A stretch of DNA of 64,000 bases from Pseudomonas putida (GCF_022627325.1 NZ_JAETZZ010000013.1:1-64000), one strand, 5' to 3'. Positions 14,877 through 24,180 are shown, numbered from the stretch's first letter. Made by a program: numbers and translations. The notes: generated by a model not told the origin, from the sequence alone.

Positions 14877-16103
14877 ATGAAGTTTGTTGACGAAGTATCC
14901 ATCCGGGTCAAGGCCGGTGATGGTGGTAACGGTTGCATGAGCTTCCGTCGCGAGAAGTTCATCGAGAACGGTGGCCCCAACGGGGGTGACGGTGGCGATG
15001 GCGGCTCGGTGTACATGGTGGCCGACGAAAACCTCAACACCCTGGTTGACTACCGCTATACCCGTCACCACGAAGCCCAGCGCGGCGCCAATGGTGGCAG
15101 CACCGATTGCACCGGCAAGAAGGGCGAGGACCTGTTCCTGCGTGTGCCGGTCGGTACCACCGTGATCGACGCCTCCACGCAGGAAGTGATCGGTGACCTG
15201 GTCACCCCCGGCCAGAAGCTGATGGTCGCCCAAGGCGGCTGGCACGGCCTGGGCAACACCCGTTTCAAATCCAGCACCAACCGTGCGCCGCGCCAGACTA
15301 CCCCAGGCAAGCCGGGCGACCAGCGCGACCTGAAGATGGAGCTGAAAGTCCTGGCCGATGTGGGCCTGCTGGGCCTGCCGAATGCCGGCAAGAGCACCTT
15401 CATCCGTTCGGTGTCGGCCGCCAAGCCGAAGGTCGCCGACTACCCGTTCACCACCCTGGTACCGAACCTGGGCGTGGTCAGCGTCGACCGCTGGAAGAGC
15501 TTCGTCATCGCCGACATCCCCGGCCTGATCGAAGGCGCATCCGACGGTGCCGGCCTGGGTATCCGCTTCCTCAAGCACCTGGCGCGTACCCGCGTGCTGC
15601 TGCACCTGGTCGACCTGGCGCCGCTGGACGGCAGCAGCCCGGCCGACGCCGCCGAAGTGATCATCAACGAGCTGACCCGCTTCAGCCCGTCGCTCACCGA
15701 CCGTGAGCGTTGGTTGGTGCTGAACAAGGCCGACATGCTGATGGACGACGAGCGCGACGAGCGCGTCAAGGAAGTGGTGGAGCGTCTGCAGTGGGAAGGC
15801 CCGGTCTACGTGATCTCGGCCATCGCCAAGCAGGGCACCGAGCAGCTCTCTCACGACCTGATGCGCTACATCGAAGACCGCGCCGATCGCCTGGCCAACG
15901 ACCCGGCCTACGCCGAGGAACTGGCCGACCTGGACCAGCGCATCGAAGACGAAGCCCGCGCCCAGCTGCAGGCCCTGGACGACGCCCGTACCTTGCGTCG
16001 TACCGGCGTCAAGAGCGTGCACGACATCGGCGACGATGACGCGTGGGACGATGATTTCGAGGACGACGAAGACGGCCCGGAAATCATTTACGTGCGCGAC
16101 TGA
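14877..16103 (+). CDS. obgE: Obg-family GTPase
   Basis: Essential GTPase involved in 50S ribosome assembly and the stringent response. 408 residues. The Gly-rich Obg fold occupies about 1-158 (GDGGNGCMSFRREKFIENGGPNGGDGG in several short runs). The GTPase domain has G1 GLPNAGKST, G2/G3 region DYPFTTL and DIPGLIEGA, and G4 NKAD. The C-terminus is very acidic (DDDAWDDDFEDDED). ATG at 14877 follows GAGAGG. It is separated from rpmA by a terminator, so it has its own promoter. Confidence 0.98.
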   Translation: MKFVDEVSIRVKAGDGGNGCMSFRREKFIENGGPNGGDGGDGGSVYMVADENLNTLVDYRYTRHHEAQRGANGGSTDCTGKKGEDLFLRVPVGTTVIDASTQEVIGDLVTPGQKLMVAQGGWHGLGNTRFKSSTNRAPRQTTPGKPGDQRDLKMELKVLADVGLLGLPNAGKSTFIRSVSAAKPKVADYPFTTLVPNLGVVSVDRWKSFVIADIPGLIEGASDGAGLGIRFLKHLARTRVLLHLVDLAPLDGSSPADAAEVIINELTRFSPSLTDRERWLVLNKADMLMDDERDERVKEVVERLQWEGPVYVISAIAKQGTEQLSHDLMRYIEDRADRLANDPAYAEELADLDQRIEDEARAQLQALDDARTLRRTGVKSVHDIGDDDAWDDDFEDDEDGPEIIYVRD

Positions 16104-16120
16104 CCGGTTGCAGTACACTA

Positions 16121-16148
16121 AACGCCGCTCTCTGGAGCGGCGTTTTTG
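16121..16148 (+). terminator. Rho-independent terminator after obgE
   Basis: AACGCCGCTC-TCT-GGAGCGGCGTT is followed by TTTT. Confidence 0.93.
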
Positions 16149-16190
16149 TATCCACGGTATCTACAGATTCGACATAGGTTGGAAGAGAAG

Positions 16191-17309
16191 ATGCGAAGCA
16201 AGGTGACTGGCGCCAAGCGCTGGGTCGTGAAGATCGGTAGTGCATTGCTCACGGCCGATGGCAAGGGCCTCGACCGCGGTGCCATGGCCGTATGGGTCGA
16301 GCAGATGGTTGCCCTGCGTGAGGCGGGTGTTGAGTTGGTGCTGGTGTCCTCTGGGGCCGTGGCTGCCGGCATGAGCCAGCTGGGCTGGACCGCACGACCG
16401 AGCGCGATGAATGAGCTGCAGGCTGCCGCTTCGATCGGCCAGATGCGCCTGGTGCAGGCGTGGGAGTCGAGCTTTGGCGAGCACGGCAAGCACACCGCGC
16501 AGATCCTTCTGACTCACGACGACCTGTCCGACCGCAAGCGTTACCTCAACGCCCGCAGCACCTTGCGCACCTTGGTCGACCTGGGCGTGGTGCCGGTGAT
16601 CAACGAAAACGACACCGTGGTTACCGACGAGATCCGCTTCGGCGACAACGACACCTTGGCCGCGTTGGTGGCGAACCTGGTTGAAGCCGACCTGCTGGTG
16701 ATCCTCACTGACCGTGACGGCATGTTCGACGCCGACCCGCGTAACAATCCAGAGGCGCAGCTGATCTACGAAGCCCGTGCCGATGACCCAGCGCTCGACG
16801 CCGTAGCCGGCGGTACCGGCGGTGCCCTGGGCCGTGGCGGCATGCAGACCAAGCTGCGCGCCGCACGCCTGGCTGCCCGTTCTGGTGCCCACACCATCAT
16901 CATCGGAGGCCGTATCGAACGGGTACTCGACCGGCTCAAGGCTGGCGAGCGCCTGGGTACCCTACTGTCGCCTGAGCGCGGCATGCTGGCGGCGCGCAAG
17001 CAGTGGCTGGCTGGCCACTTGCAAACCCGCGGCACCCTGGTGCTGGACGCCGGTGCCGTGCAGGCGCTGCGCCAGGCCAACAAGAGTTTGCTGCCGGTCG
17101 GTGTGAAGACCGTCCAAGGCAGCTTCCGCCGTGGTGAAATGGTGGTGTGCGTGGGCCCCGACGGCCTGGAAGTGGCCCGTGGCCTTGCCAACTACAGCGC
17201 GCTGGAAGCACAGAAAATCATCGGCCAATCGTCCGATGCCATCGAGTCCCTGCTTGGCTACAGCGCCGAGCCGGAGCTGGTCCACCGTGACAACCTGGTG
17301 CTGGTATGA
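16191..17309 (+). CDS. proB: Glutamate 5-kinase
   Basis: First enzyme of proline synthesis, phosphorylating the gamma-carboxylate of glutamate. 372 residues from ATG at 16191, which is preceded by GGAAGAG; the in-frame extension upstream crosses the terminator region and is rejected. The amino-acid kinase domain has VVKIGSALLT, LVSSGAVAAGM and NENDTVV. The C-terminal PUA domain begins near 275 (GTLVLDAGAVQAL). It overlaps creA by 4 bp (ATGA), suggesting translational coupling. Confidence 0.97.
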   Translation: MRSKVTGAKRWVVKIGSALLTADGKGLDRGAMAVWVEQMVALREAGVELVLVSSGAVAAGMSQLGWTARPSAMNELQAAASIGQMRLVQAWESSFGEHGKHTAQILLTHDDLSDRKRYLNARSTLRTLVDLGVVPVINENDTVVTDEIRFGDNDTLAALVANLVEADLLVILTDRDGMFDADPRNNPEAQLIYEARADDPALDAVAGGTGGALGRGGMQTKLRAARLAARSGAHTIIIGGRIERVLDRLKAGERLGTLLSPERGMLAARKQWLAGHLQTRGTLVLDAGAVQALRQANKSLLPVGVKTVQGSFRRGEMVVCVGPDGLEVARGLANYSALEAQKIIGQSSDAIESLLGYSAEPELVHRDNLVLV

Positions 17310-17767
17310 ACATGCTCAAACGCGTGATTGCCGTGGCGGCCCTGGCGCTGCCGGTGCTGGCAGTGGCCGAGGAAATCGGCCAGGTATCTACGGTGTTCAA
17401 GTTCGTCGGGCCCAACGATCGCATCGTGGTCGAGGCCTTCGATGACCCCAAGGTCGAAGGTGTGACCTGCTACCTGTCGCGCGCCAAGACGGGTGGAGTG
17501 AAGGGTGGCCTGGGCTTGGCCGAGGACCGTGCCGAGGCGTCGATTGCCTGCCGCCAGGTGGGGCCGATCAACTTCAAGGGTGAGTTGAAAGATGGCGAGG
17601 AGGTGTTCAAGGAACGCACCTCGCTGGTGTTCAAGACCATGCAGGTGGTGCGCTTCCTGGACAAGAAGCGCAATACACTGGTGTACCTGGTGTACAGCGA
17701 CCGCATGATCGAAGGCAGCCCGCAGAATGCGGTGACGGCGATTCCGATTCTGCCTTGGGCCCATTGA
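17306..17767 (+). CDS. creA: CreA family periplasmic protein
   Basis: 153 residues with a signal peptide (MNMLKRVIAVAALALPVLAVA) and the conserved CreA core: GQVSTVFKFVGPNDRI, VEAFDDPKVEGVTCYLSRAKTGG and a C-terminal IPILPW. CreA is a conserved periplasmic protein without an established activity. Its ATG overlaps the proB stop, so the two are probably co-translated. Confidence 0.95.
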   Translation: MNMLKRVIAVAALALPVLAVAEEIGQVSTVFKFVGPNDRIVVEAFDDPKVEGVTCYLSRAKTGGVKGGLGLAEDRAEASIACRQVGPINFKGELKDGEEVFKERTSLVFKTMQVVRFLDKKRNTLVYLVYSDRMIEGSPQNAVTAIPILPWAH

Positions 17768-17777
17768 GGCAACAGCG

Positions 17778-17832
17778 GAGGCCTTCGGCCTCCCATCACC
17801 AGCTTGCCGGCGAGGGGCCGCAAAGCGGCCCC
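17778..17832. repeat. Two hairpins with a partial REP between creA and mksB
   Basis: GGAGGCC-TTC-GGCCTCC (17778-17794) is followed by a partial REP (17801-17819) and the stem GGGGCCGC/GCGGCCCC (17814-17832). It lies between convergent creA and mksB and probably ends both transcripts. Confidence 0.7.
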
Positions 17833-17844
17833 GTCACACACTAA

Positions 17845-20676
17845 TCAGGCCAGCTCCTCGGCCTGATCCTCGCGCACCATCGCCTTCTCCACATCACGAC
17901 GGCTGATGTACTTCCAGTCCGCTTCGTCGATGTAGATGCCATTAGGCCCACTACCGCCTTCCAGGTCGATCGCCACATGCGCCGATACCTGTGGCTTCAC
18001 GCTCGCCAGAATCGGTACGAAGCCCAGCTGCAGGCTGGTCTCCAGGAGCGCGGCCTGGTTGCGCTCGTCGATGTCCGCCGCTTCGTCCAGGTAGTAAGGC
18101 AGGCGAATGCGCCCGGCCAGGTCGCGATCCATCAAGTGCAGCAACAGGTACATGTTGGTCAGCGCTTTGATGGTCATCGTGGTGCCGTTGGAGGCGGCGC
18201 CGTCGATGTCGGCGTGAATCACCGGCTGGCTGTTGATCTTGGTGATCTCGAACGCCAGTTCGAACAGGTCCTTGAGGCCCAGCTGGTTGTGGTTGGCCGC
18301 CACCAGCCGTGCCAGGTACTCCTTGGCTTCTTCGTTCTTGTGATCCTGCTCCGAATTCTGAGTCAGGTCGAACACCGACAGGGTCTCGCCTTCCTCATAC
18401 TGGCCGGCGCTGTGGATGATCTGGTCGATATGCTTGAGCGCTTCCTTGTTCGGCGCCAGTACCACGCGGAAGCTCTGCAGGTTGGAAACCTGGCGCTTGT
18501 TGATCTCGCGGTTGAACAGGGCCAGCTGGTGCTCGAGGCTGTCGTAGTCGCTGCGGATGTTGCGCAGGGTGCGGGCGATGTCGGTGACTGCGGCGCGGCG
18601 CGCCTTGGCCAGGGTCAGGGCCTCGTCGGTACGGTGGGCATACGCATTGACCAGCAGCTGCAGGCGCCGCTCCATGTCATCTTCACTGTCGAACTTGGCC
18701 ACGCCCTTCAGACGCACCTGGGCGTACAGCGCCTCGATCTGGTTGTCGACACGCTGCAGGGCCTGCCAGCTGTCCTGGTAATCGTTGAGCAGCGGCAATA
18801 GGTTGTCCATGGAGTCGTCAACCGCTTCCATGAACGGCGTGCCGAACGGCAGGTCGGCAGGTAGCAGCTGGCGACGGCGCAAGGCGTCTTCCAGGGTGCG
18901 CTGCTTGGCTTCCAGGTCGGCGATCTGCCGCCCGACCAGTTGCAGCTTGGCCGACAGTTGCTGGACGCGCTCGGTGAAGGCATCGCTGGAGCGTTTGAGT
19001 TCGTCCTGGGCCGCTTCCAATTGCGCCAGTTGTTCCAGCTTCTCCGGCTCTTCAGCCGCCAGTGTTTCGCTGCGACGGTAGTCTTCCAGGGCCTTCTGTG
19101 CGTCCAGCACCTCCTGGTACAGGGCTTCGGTCTGGGCTTTGGAGGCGCTGCGGTCGGCGGCCACCGATTGCTGGGTCTTGAGCTGCTTGAGCTCGCGCTC
19201 CAGGCGGTCCTTCTGGTCGCGCAGGGCCGCGCGGTCGGCCAGGGCTTGCAGGGCGGGAGGGTCGATGTGCGAAAGGTCGATGGAAATGCCTGGGGCCTCG
19301 AAGCGCTCGCCCTTGAAGCCATCGAGCACCGCTTCCAGCGATTTCACCCACAGGTCGCTGTCGTCCAGTTCGATACCGCGCTCGCCCAGCGGCAGGCTGA
19401 ACAGTGCGCCGTTGAACAGGCGCATCAGGCGGTCGACGTCTGCCTGCGAAAACTCTTCGCGCAGGCGGGCGTAGCTGTTGTTGTCGGCGTGGTCGAGCTG
19501 CTGCCTGACCTGCTTGAGGCGTTTTTCCAGGTCGCGTACACGCTCGTCGAGGTCTTCGGCAGAGAACTGCCGCGACTGGGCCAAGGCGCCGGCCAGTTCG
19601 TCGTGGGCGTCCTTGGCGGCCAGCAGTTGCTGCTCCAGCACTTTGACGTCATCGACCAGGGCAAAGCGGTGCTTGAGCACCGACAGCTCACCGAGCCAGC
19701 GCTGGATACCGGTGATTTCACGTTCCAGGCGCATCAGCTCCTGGGTGCCGCCACGCTGGTCGTTCTGCAGGCGGTCCTGCTCGCCGCGGTAGTGCTCGGC
19801 CTGGATCACCAGCTCTTCCTTGCGCGCCATGGCGTATTCCTGCCAAGTGCCCAGCAGGTTGTCGAGCAGTGGCGAGAGGCGGTGCAGCTTGCCGCGCAGG
19901 ATGTCGCGCTGGGCCACGCCGCCGGCCAGGGCTTCGACCAGCGGGCCGGCGGCAACCAGCGCGTTGTAGTCCTGCTCCATGCGGCGTACGTCGCGGAAGG
20001 CTTCTTCACAGGCGGCGATGTAGTCGACGCTGCCCGAGCGCAGGCTATGCTCGAACGCGTCGAGGAACAGCTGTTTGAGCTTGGCGGCGGTGATTTCGCG
20101 CATGTGCAGCAAGTTGATGAACAGTGCCCGGAAGGTTTTCAGGCTCTGTTCGCTGGTCGAGCGCAGCGGGATCATGGTCAGGTCCAGCGGCACCGACGTG
20201 TGGCCGCCGACCAGCAACCGGCGCAGCTCGTCCGGCTTGAGCTCGTAGGCTTTGAGGCCCAGGCGCTCGAGGTTGGTGAACAGCTCTTTCTGGCGCAGGC
20301 AGGTGTCGTTCTTCTGGTAGTGGTCCAGGTCCAGTTCACCCTTGTAGGCAAAGAACTGGTGGCCGAAACCGCCGCCCGGCCCGCGCCCGACCACGCCAAT
20401 CACGTGGGGCCCGTGGGGCAGGTTGAGTTCGCAGAGAATGTACGAGGTGTCGCTGGCGAAGTAGAAGCGGCGCGACTGCTCCAGGCTGTACTTGCCGAAG
20501 CTCATGTCGGACATGCGCGCCAGGATCGGGAACTGCAGGGCGTTGATCGAAGCGGATTTGCCCAGGTTGTTGGCGCCGTAGACCGACAGCGGGTGCTCCA
20601 GCGGGAACAGGCCCAGGCTGTAGCCGGCGGTGTTGAGCAGTGCGAAGCGGCGGATGCCGTAGCGTTCCTGGCTCAT
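17845..20676 (-). CDS. mksB: MksB, SMC-like ATPase of the MksBEF condensin
   Basis: 943 residues. The N-terminal head contains the nucleotide-binding loop GANNLGKSASINALQ (about 34-48), a Walker A variant seen in MukB/MksB. A long heptad-rich coiled coil runs from about 270 to 760. The C-terminal head has the Walker B PYYLDEAADID (about 860) followed by a switch region. MksBEF organises the chromosome in pseudomonads. It is the last gene of mksF-mksE-mksB, overlapping mksE by 4 bp. No mksG (toprim-like nuclease) gene is found adjacent. Confidence 0.92.
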   Translation of the reverse strand: MSQERYGIRRFALLNTAGYSLGLFPLEHPLSVYGANNLGKSASINALQFPILARMSDMSFGKYSLEQSRRFYFASDTSYILCELNLPHGPHVIGVVGRGPGGGFGHQFFAYKGELDLDHYQKNDTCLRQKELFTNLERLGLKAYELKPDELRRLLVGGHTSVPLDLTMIPLRSTSEQSLKTFRALFINLLHMREITAAKLKQLFLDAFEHSLRSGSVDYIAACEEAFRDVRRMEQDYNALVAAGPLVEALAGGVAQRDILRGKLHRLSPLLDNLLGTWQEYAMARKEELVIQAEHYRGEQDRLQNDQRGGTQELMRLEREITGIQRWLGELSVLKHRFALVDDVKVLEQQLLAAKDAHDELAGALAQSRQFSAEDLDERVRDLEKRLKQVRQQLDHADNNSYARLREEFSQADVDRLMRLFNGALFSLPLGERGIELDDSDLWVKSLEAVLDGFKGERFEAPGISIDLSHIDPPALQALADRAALRDQKDRLERELKQLKTQQSVAADRSASKAQTEALYQEVLDAQKALEDYRRSETLAAEEPEKLEQLAQLEAAQDELKRSSDAFTERVQQLSAKLQLVGRQIADLEAKQRTLEDALRRRQLLPADLPFGTPFMEAVDDSMDNLLPLLNDYQDSWQALQRVDNQIEALYAQVRLKGVAKFDSEDDMERRLQLLVNAYAHRTDEALTLAKARRAAVTDIARTLRNIRSDYDSLEHQLALFNREINKRQVSNLQSFRVVLAPNKEALKHIDQIIHSAGQYEEGETLSVFDLTQNSEQDHKNEEAKEYLARLVAANHNQLGLKDLFELAFEITKINSQPVIHADIDGAASNGTTMTIKALTNMYLLLHLMDRDLAGRIRLPYYLDEAADIDERNQAALLETSLQLGFVPILASVKPQVSAHVAIDLEGGSGPNGIYIDEADWKYISRRDVEKAMVREDQAEELA

Positions 20677-21380
20677 GCGTCAATCTCCTGTTGCTCTTCG
20701 CGGATGGCCCGGGCCAGGGCCTCTTCTTCGCTTTCTTCGCCCTCGAACGGGGTGAGGTCGAGCGGGTCGTCGGTGTGGGCCAGCGCTTCGGGGCTTTCTT
20801 CCTCGACCAGCACCGGCGTTGGCAGCGGCAGATCGCTGTGCAGGCTGGCGGCCAGGTCGCGGTCCTGCTGCACCGACAGGCACACATCGAGGAACCGGTG
20901 CATCGGCGGCAGGAAGCGGTAGATCCCGTTTTCCTCGTGGGCGAAGCCGAGCTGGGTCATGCGGCGCATGATCTTTTCTTCCAGCTCGTCGACGGTTTGC
21001 ACTTCAGCCTGCAGGAACAGGTCACGGTATTTGTCCAGCAGCGAGGGCAGCTCATCGCGCCCGATGCTGCCGCCGTCGAGTACCGCCATCGGGTCGCGGC
21101 CCTGGTCGGCCAGGTGTTCGACCAGAATGAAGGTGAACAGCGACAGGCGCTGGGCGGTCTTGTTGACCTGCGCGGCGGCCTGCTCGGGGACGAAGTAATA
21201 GAAGCCGCGGGTATCGCACACCAGCTCGAAGCCCAAGGCCTTGAACAGGGTGCGGTACTGGTCCTGGAAGTTCGACAGCTGGGCGTACAGCTCCGGGTCG
21301 CGGCGGCTGATGTGGAACCCTTTGAACAGCTCGCGGAAGATCGGCGCGAGCTGGGACAGTTCGGAAAGATCAAGATGCAT
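20673..21380 (-). CDS. mksE: MksE, winged-helix subunit of MksBEF
   Basis: 235 residues. By position and length this is the KITE-like MksE subunit, which binds the MksF kleisin. It starts MHLDLSELSQLAPIFRELFKGFHISRRDPELY, runs through helical winged-helix-like segments (DELEEKIMRRMTQLGF) and ends in an acidic tail (EGEESEEEALARAIREEQQEID). It overlaps mksF by 11 bp and mksB by 4 bp, so the three proteins should be made in coupled fashion. Confidence 0.9.
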   Translation of the reverse strand: MHLDLSELSQLAPIFRELFKGFHISRRDPELYAQLSNFQDQYRTLFKALGFELVCDTRGFYYFVPEQAAAQVNKTAQRLSLFTFILVEHLADQGRDPMAVLDGGSIGRDELPSLLDKYRDLFLQAEVQTVDELEEKIMRRMTQLGFAHEENGIYRFLPPMHRFLDVCLSVQQDRDLAASLHSDLPLPTPVLVEEESPEALAHTDDPLDLTPFEGEESEEEALARAIREEQQEIDA

Positions 21381-22647
21381 TGGCTGGGCTCGCGTTGGTT
21401 TCAGGTTGCGCTTCGCGGCTGGATGTCAGGGCGTACGAGCGCAGGCTGACCAGGTGTTCATGGGTGGTGTACTCGCGCCGTTCCAGGCGTTCGCGCTTGA
21501 AGCGCTTCTCACGTGACAGGCGCGAGAACCAGTACAACAGTTCGTCGGTGGCGCCGTCGGGCTCCTGGTCCAGCAGCCAGACCATCAGGTCAGGCAGCGG
21601 CAGGGCATCTTCGCAGCGCTCGAGCATTTCCTTGACCGTGCGTGGCGCGCGCGGCAGCGGGCCAGTCTGGGTCTTGTGCGCCTTGGGGAACCTGGCCGGT
21701 TTCGGCTCGAAGCGGGCGAGGGCATAAACGTACGCCTCGACCTGGCTGGCGCTGCCCAGGAAGGTGCTCTGCGGCCGGGTGAACAATGGCATGGCCGCCT
21801 GCGGCACCGCGTCGATACCTTTGCGCCGGATGACCGACAGGGCCAGGGCGGCGCCGCGGGTCACGGCATTGTGCCGGCGCGCTTCTTCGCGCAGCGGCAG
21901 CAGCAGTTCACGGGCGTGGCGCAGGGTCAACTGGGCGCTGGTCTGCATCTCGAGGATGCGCGCATGGGTGCGCAGCAGCATGTCGTCGTCGACCAGGTGG
22001 CCCAGGCGCGCCTGTTCGCCGAGCAGTTTCAGCAGCACGGTCTCGACCTTGCGCACGCCCTGTTCGAAGGCGCCGTCGGCGTTGACCAGCTGGATCATCG
22101 GCTCGACGTATTCGTCCCAGGTCGCCAGTACTTCGGCATAACGCTGGCGCAGCGGGATCTGGCGGTTGCTGGTCTTGGCCCGTTCGGCCACGGCGACCAG
22201 CGCCTGTTCATCGTTGTCGAGCTTCTTCAGCACGTCGCGCACGCGCATGTCGAGCAGGCGCAGCTGGCGCGCCAGGTCATCGCTGTCGCGGTTGTCGAAG
22301 GCATCCTGGATATGCCCGGCAAGGCGCTCCAGGTGGCGCAGGTAGGCCTCGATCTCCAGGCACAGGCCCAGACGGTGCTCACGGCGCAGGTAGGCGAGGA
22401 AGTCGTGGATCTGGGCGTTGAGCTCGAAACGGTTCGGGCTCTTGGCCACCGGGACCAGGATATCCAGGCGGATCCACACGTCGAGCAGCTGGGTGATGTC
22501 CTGCGGCGTGCTTTCCACTTGCTGGCGGCCCAGCTGCTGGCGCAGCTCGACCAGGCTCAGGGTGCCTTGGTCGAAGCGCTCGCACAGCGGCTCGATCAGG
22601 GCCCAGTGTTCGGCTAGGGCGCGCAGGACGCGCTTGGGTTCGATCAT
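21370..22647 (-). CDS. mksF: MksF, kleisin subunit of MksBEF
   Basis: 425 residues, mostly helical, matching the length of P. aeruginosa MksF. The N-terminus (MIEPKRVLRALAEHWALIEPL) and a C-terminal winged-helix-like region (LPLPDLMVWLLDQEPDGATDELLYWFSRLSREKRFKRERL in parts) fit a kleisin that bridges MksB heads. It is first in the operon. The spacer to the divergent holD-like gene is short (about 200 bp) and should hold both promoters. Confidence 0.9.
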   Translation of the reverse strand: MIEPKRVLRALAEHWALIEPLCERFDQGTLSLVELRQQLGRQQVESTPQDITQLLDVWIRLDILVPVAKSPNRFELNAQIHDFLAYLRREHRLGLCLEIEAYLRHLERLAGHIQDAFDNRDSDDLARQLRLLDMRVRDVLKKLDNDEQALVAVAERAKTSNRQIPLRQRYAEVLATWDEYVEPMIQLVNADGAFEQGVRKVETVLLKLLGEQARLGHLVDDDMLLRTHARILEMQTSAQLTLRHARELLLPLREEARRHNAVTRGAALALSVIRRKGIDAVPQAAMPLFTRPQSTFLGSASQVEAYVYALARFEPKPARFPKAHKTQTGPLPRAPRTVKEMLERCEDALPLPDLMVWLLDQEPDGATDELLYWFSRLSREKRFKRERLERREYTTHEHLVSLRSYALTSSREAQPETNASPANAS

Positions 22648-22828
22648 TGGCGTCTACTCGTTGCCAAGTAAAAAGGGGGCGATTGTACTGCATCCGGGGG
22701 TGAGGATTTCACCCCTTGGTCTGTAATCAGGGATAACCCTGAATTGCCTGGGGGGTTCACTGGCCCCCTGGCCAGTTCAGGCGGTAATTTTCTGCCGACC
22801 AGTTGCGGCGCTCGGCAGCCAACAGCGT

Positions 22829-22834
22829 TAGAAT
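22829..22834 (+). promoter_or_regulatory. Likely -10 element of the holD-like/rimI operon
   Basis: TTAGAATGCCCGC is a familiar Pseudomonas sigma70 -10 context (TAGAAT), placed about 35 bp upstream of the preferred start. No good -35 stands out. Confidence 0.5.
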
Positions 22835-22867
22835 GCCCGCTTGTTCCAGCCCCCGGATACCCGTGCC

Positions 22868-23656
22868 TTGCTGACCGAGCCCCGCCGCCGCGCCTACCTT
22901 TCCGCCATGCAAGTGGTGCATTGGCTGCCGCGCGCCGAACTGCCGTTCGCTGCGCCGTCGCGGCCCGAGTTGCTGTTGCCGCAGGTTCCGGTCGAGCAGG
23001 CCGCGTTCGAGGTCAGGCCTTCGCCAGCCTCTGCCAACGAAGCGCCGGTCGCACCACAGGCGCGCTCCGGGGAGCGGCCGAAAATCGAGATTCCGCGCCC
23101 GGGCACTACCCCCAAGCCCGCTGCCAAACCGGTCGAGGCCGAGGAGCAAGCCCCCGCACCACGCCCGGCCCCCGTGCCGCCACCGCGTTTTTCGCTGCAA
23201 CTGCTGCGCGCCGGCAACTGCCTGCTGCTGGTGGAATTGGCCACCGGCCAGCCGTTCCAGAGCCGCGACCCGTCCTACCTGCTGCTCAAGGACATGCTAC
23301 GCGCCGCAGGCCTGCCAGATGCCCCGCAGATCATCGGCGAGCCGGTACGCTGGCCGCTGCTGGTGCGTGGCAACATGGACCAGGGGCCGGAGGCAGCGCG
23401 TGATTTCGTCCAGGGCTTCATCCAGGCGCGCCTTGAACAAGCCCCTTGCACCTGCCTTTGGCTGATCGGCATGCCGGCCTTGCGCTTTGCCGCCAATACC
23501 GACGCCCAGGCCTATTACCAAGTACTCAAGCTCGACGGCCTGGGCGATGCCTGGGCCTTGCCGGGCCTTGAACTGTTGATGGACGAGCCGCAGCGCAAGG
23601 CGGACGTCTGGAAAGCGATGCGCCAGCTGATGGCGCGCTGGAAGAGCGTTGAATGA
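22868..23656 (+). CDS. holD: Probable DNA polymerase III psi subunit (HolD-like)
   Basis: About 262 residues from TTG at 22868 (MLTEPRRRAYL). The N-terminal RRRAYLSAMQVVHWLPR resembles E. coli psi RRDWQLQQLGITQWSLR, the chi-binding segment. A Pro/Ala-rich linker (about 30-105) follows, then a globular domain with CLLLVELATG and a C-terminal RKADVWKAMRQLMARW that lines up with psi ARAALWQQI. It sits directly upstream of rimI with a 4-bp overlap, as holD does in E. coli. Such proteins are often labelled TonB because of the Pro-rich part. I recall that the psi of P. aeruginosa was assigned to the equivalent gene. An upstream TTG at 22841 is an alternative start. Confidence 0.7.
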   Translation: MLTEPRRRAYLSAMQVVHWLPRAELPFAAPSRPELLLPQVPVEQAAFEVRPSPASANEAPVAPQARSGERPKIEIPRPGTTPKPAAKPVEAEEQAPAPRPAPVPPPRFSLQLLRAGNCLLLVELATGQPFQSRDPSYLLLKDMLRAAGLPDAPQIIGEPVRWPLLVRGNMDQGPEAARDFVQGFIQARLEQAPCTCLWLIGMPALRFAANTDAQAYYQVLKLDGLGDAWALPGLELLMDEPQRKADVWKAMRQLMARWKSVE

Positions 23657-24108
23657 GTGAATCGATCAGTTTCCGCCCCATGACCGAGGCGGATCTGGAT
23701 GCCGTGCTTAAGATCGAATATGCCGCGTTCAGCCATCCCTGGACCCGCGGGATTTTCCAGGATGCGCTCAAGTCCTACGAAGTGTGGTTGATGTTCGATG
23801 GCCAGCAGCAGGTCGGCCATGGTGTGATCAACGTGATCATCGACGAAGCGCACCTGCTGAACATTACCGTCAAGCCAGAGAACCAGGGGCGTGGCCTGGG
23901 GCTGCGCTTGCTCGAGCACCTGATGGCGCGCGCGTATCAGCTCAATGGGCGGGAGTGCTTCCTGGAGGTTCGGGCCAGCAACCAGTCGGCCTATCGCCTG
24001 TATGAGCGCTACGGCTTCAACGAGATTGGCCGGCGGCGGGATTACTACCCGGTGGCTGGCGGGCGTGAGGATGCGCTGGTGATGGCGTGTACCTTGCTCG
24101 AAGACTGA
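23653..24108 (+). CDS. rimI: Ribosomal protein S18 N-alpha-acetyltransferase
   Basis: 151-residue GNAT enzyme that acetylates the N-terminal Ala of S18. It has the acetyl-CoA loop VKPENQGRGLGLRLLEHL (about 74-91, Q/RxxGxG/A) and the family motif FLEVRASNQSAYRLYERYGF, followed by RRRDYYP. Length matches E. coli RimI (148). The ATG overlaps the preceding stop (ATGA), so translation is probably coupled to the psi-like protein. Confidence 0.96.
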   Translation: MSESISFRPMTEADLDAVLKIEYAAFSHPWTRGIFQDALKSYEVWLMFDGQQQVGHGVINVIIDEAHLLNITVKPENQGRGLGLRLLEHLMARAYQLNGRECFLEVRASNQSAYRLYERYGFNEIGRRRDYYPVAGGREDALVMACTLLED

Positions 24109-24122
24109 CAATGCGTTGCGTT

Positions 24123-24167
24123 TGCTGGCCTCTTCGCGGGGCAAGCCCGCGCCCGCGGAGGCCAGCA
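24123..24167 (+). terminator. Long hairpin after rimI
   Basis: TGCTGGCCTC pairs perfectly with GAGGCCAGCA, enclosing a second GCGGG/CCCGC stem. It lies between convergent rimI and the 384-aa gene. There is no strong T run. Confidence 0.6.
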
Positions 24168-24180
24168 CGGGCTGCATCGA

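Noticed and set aside
18940..20922. 660-codon open frame antisense to mksB
   Set aside because: MksB on the opposite strand has clear ATPase motifs; the antisense frame has none.
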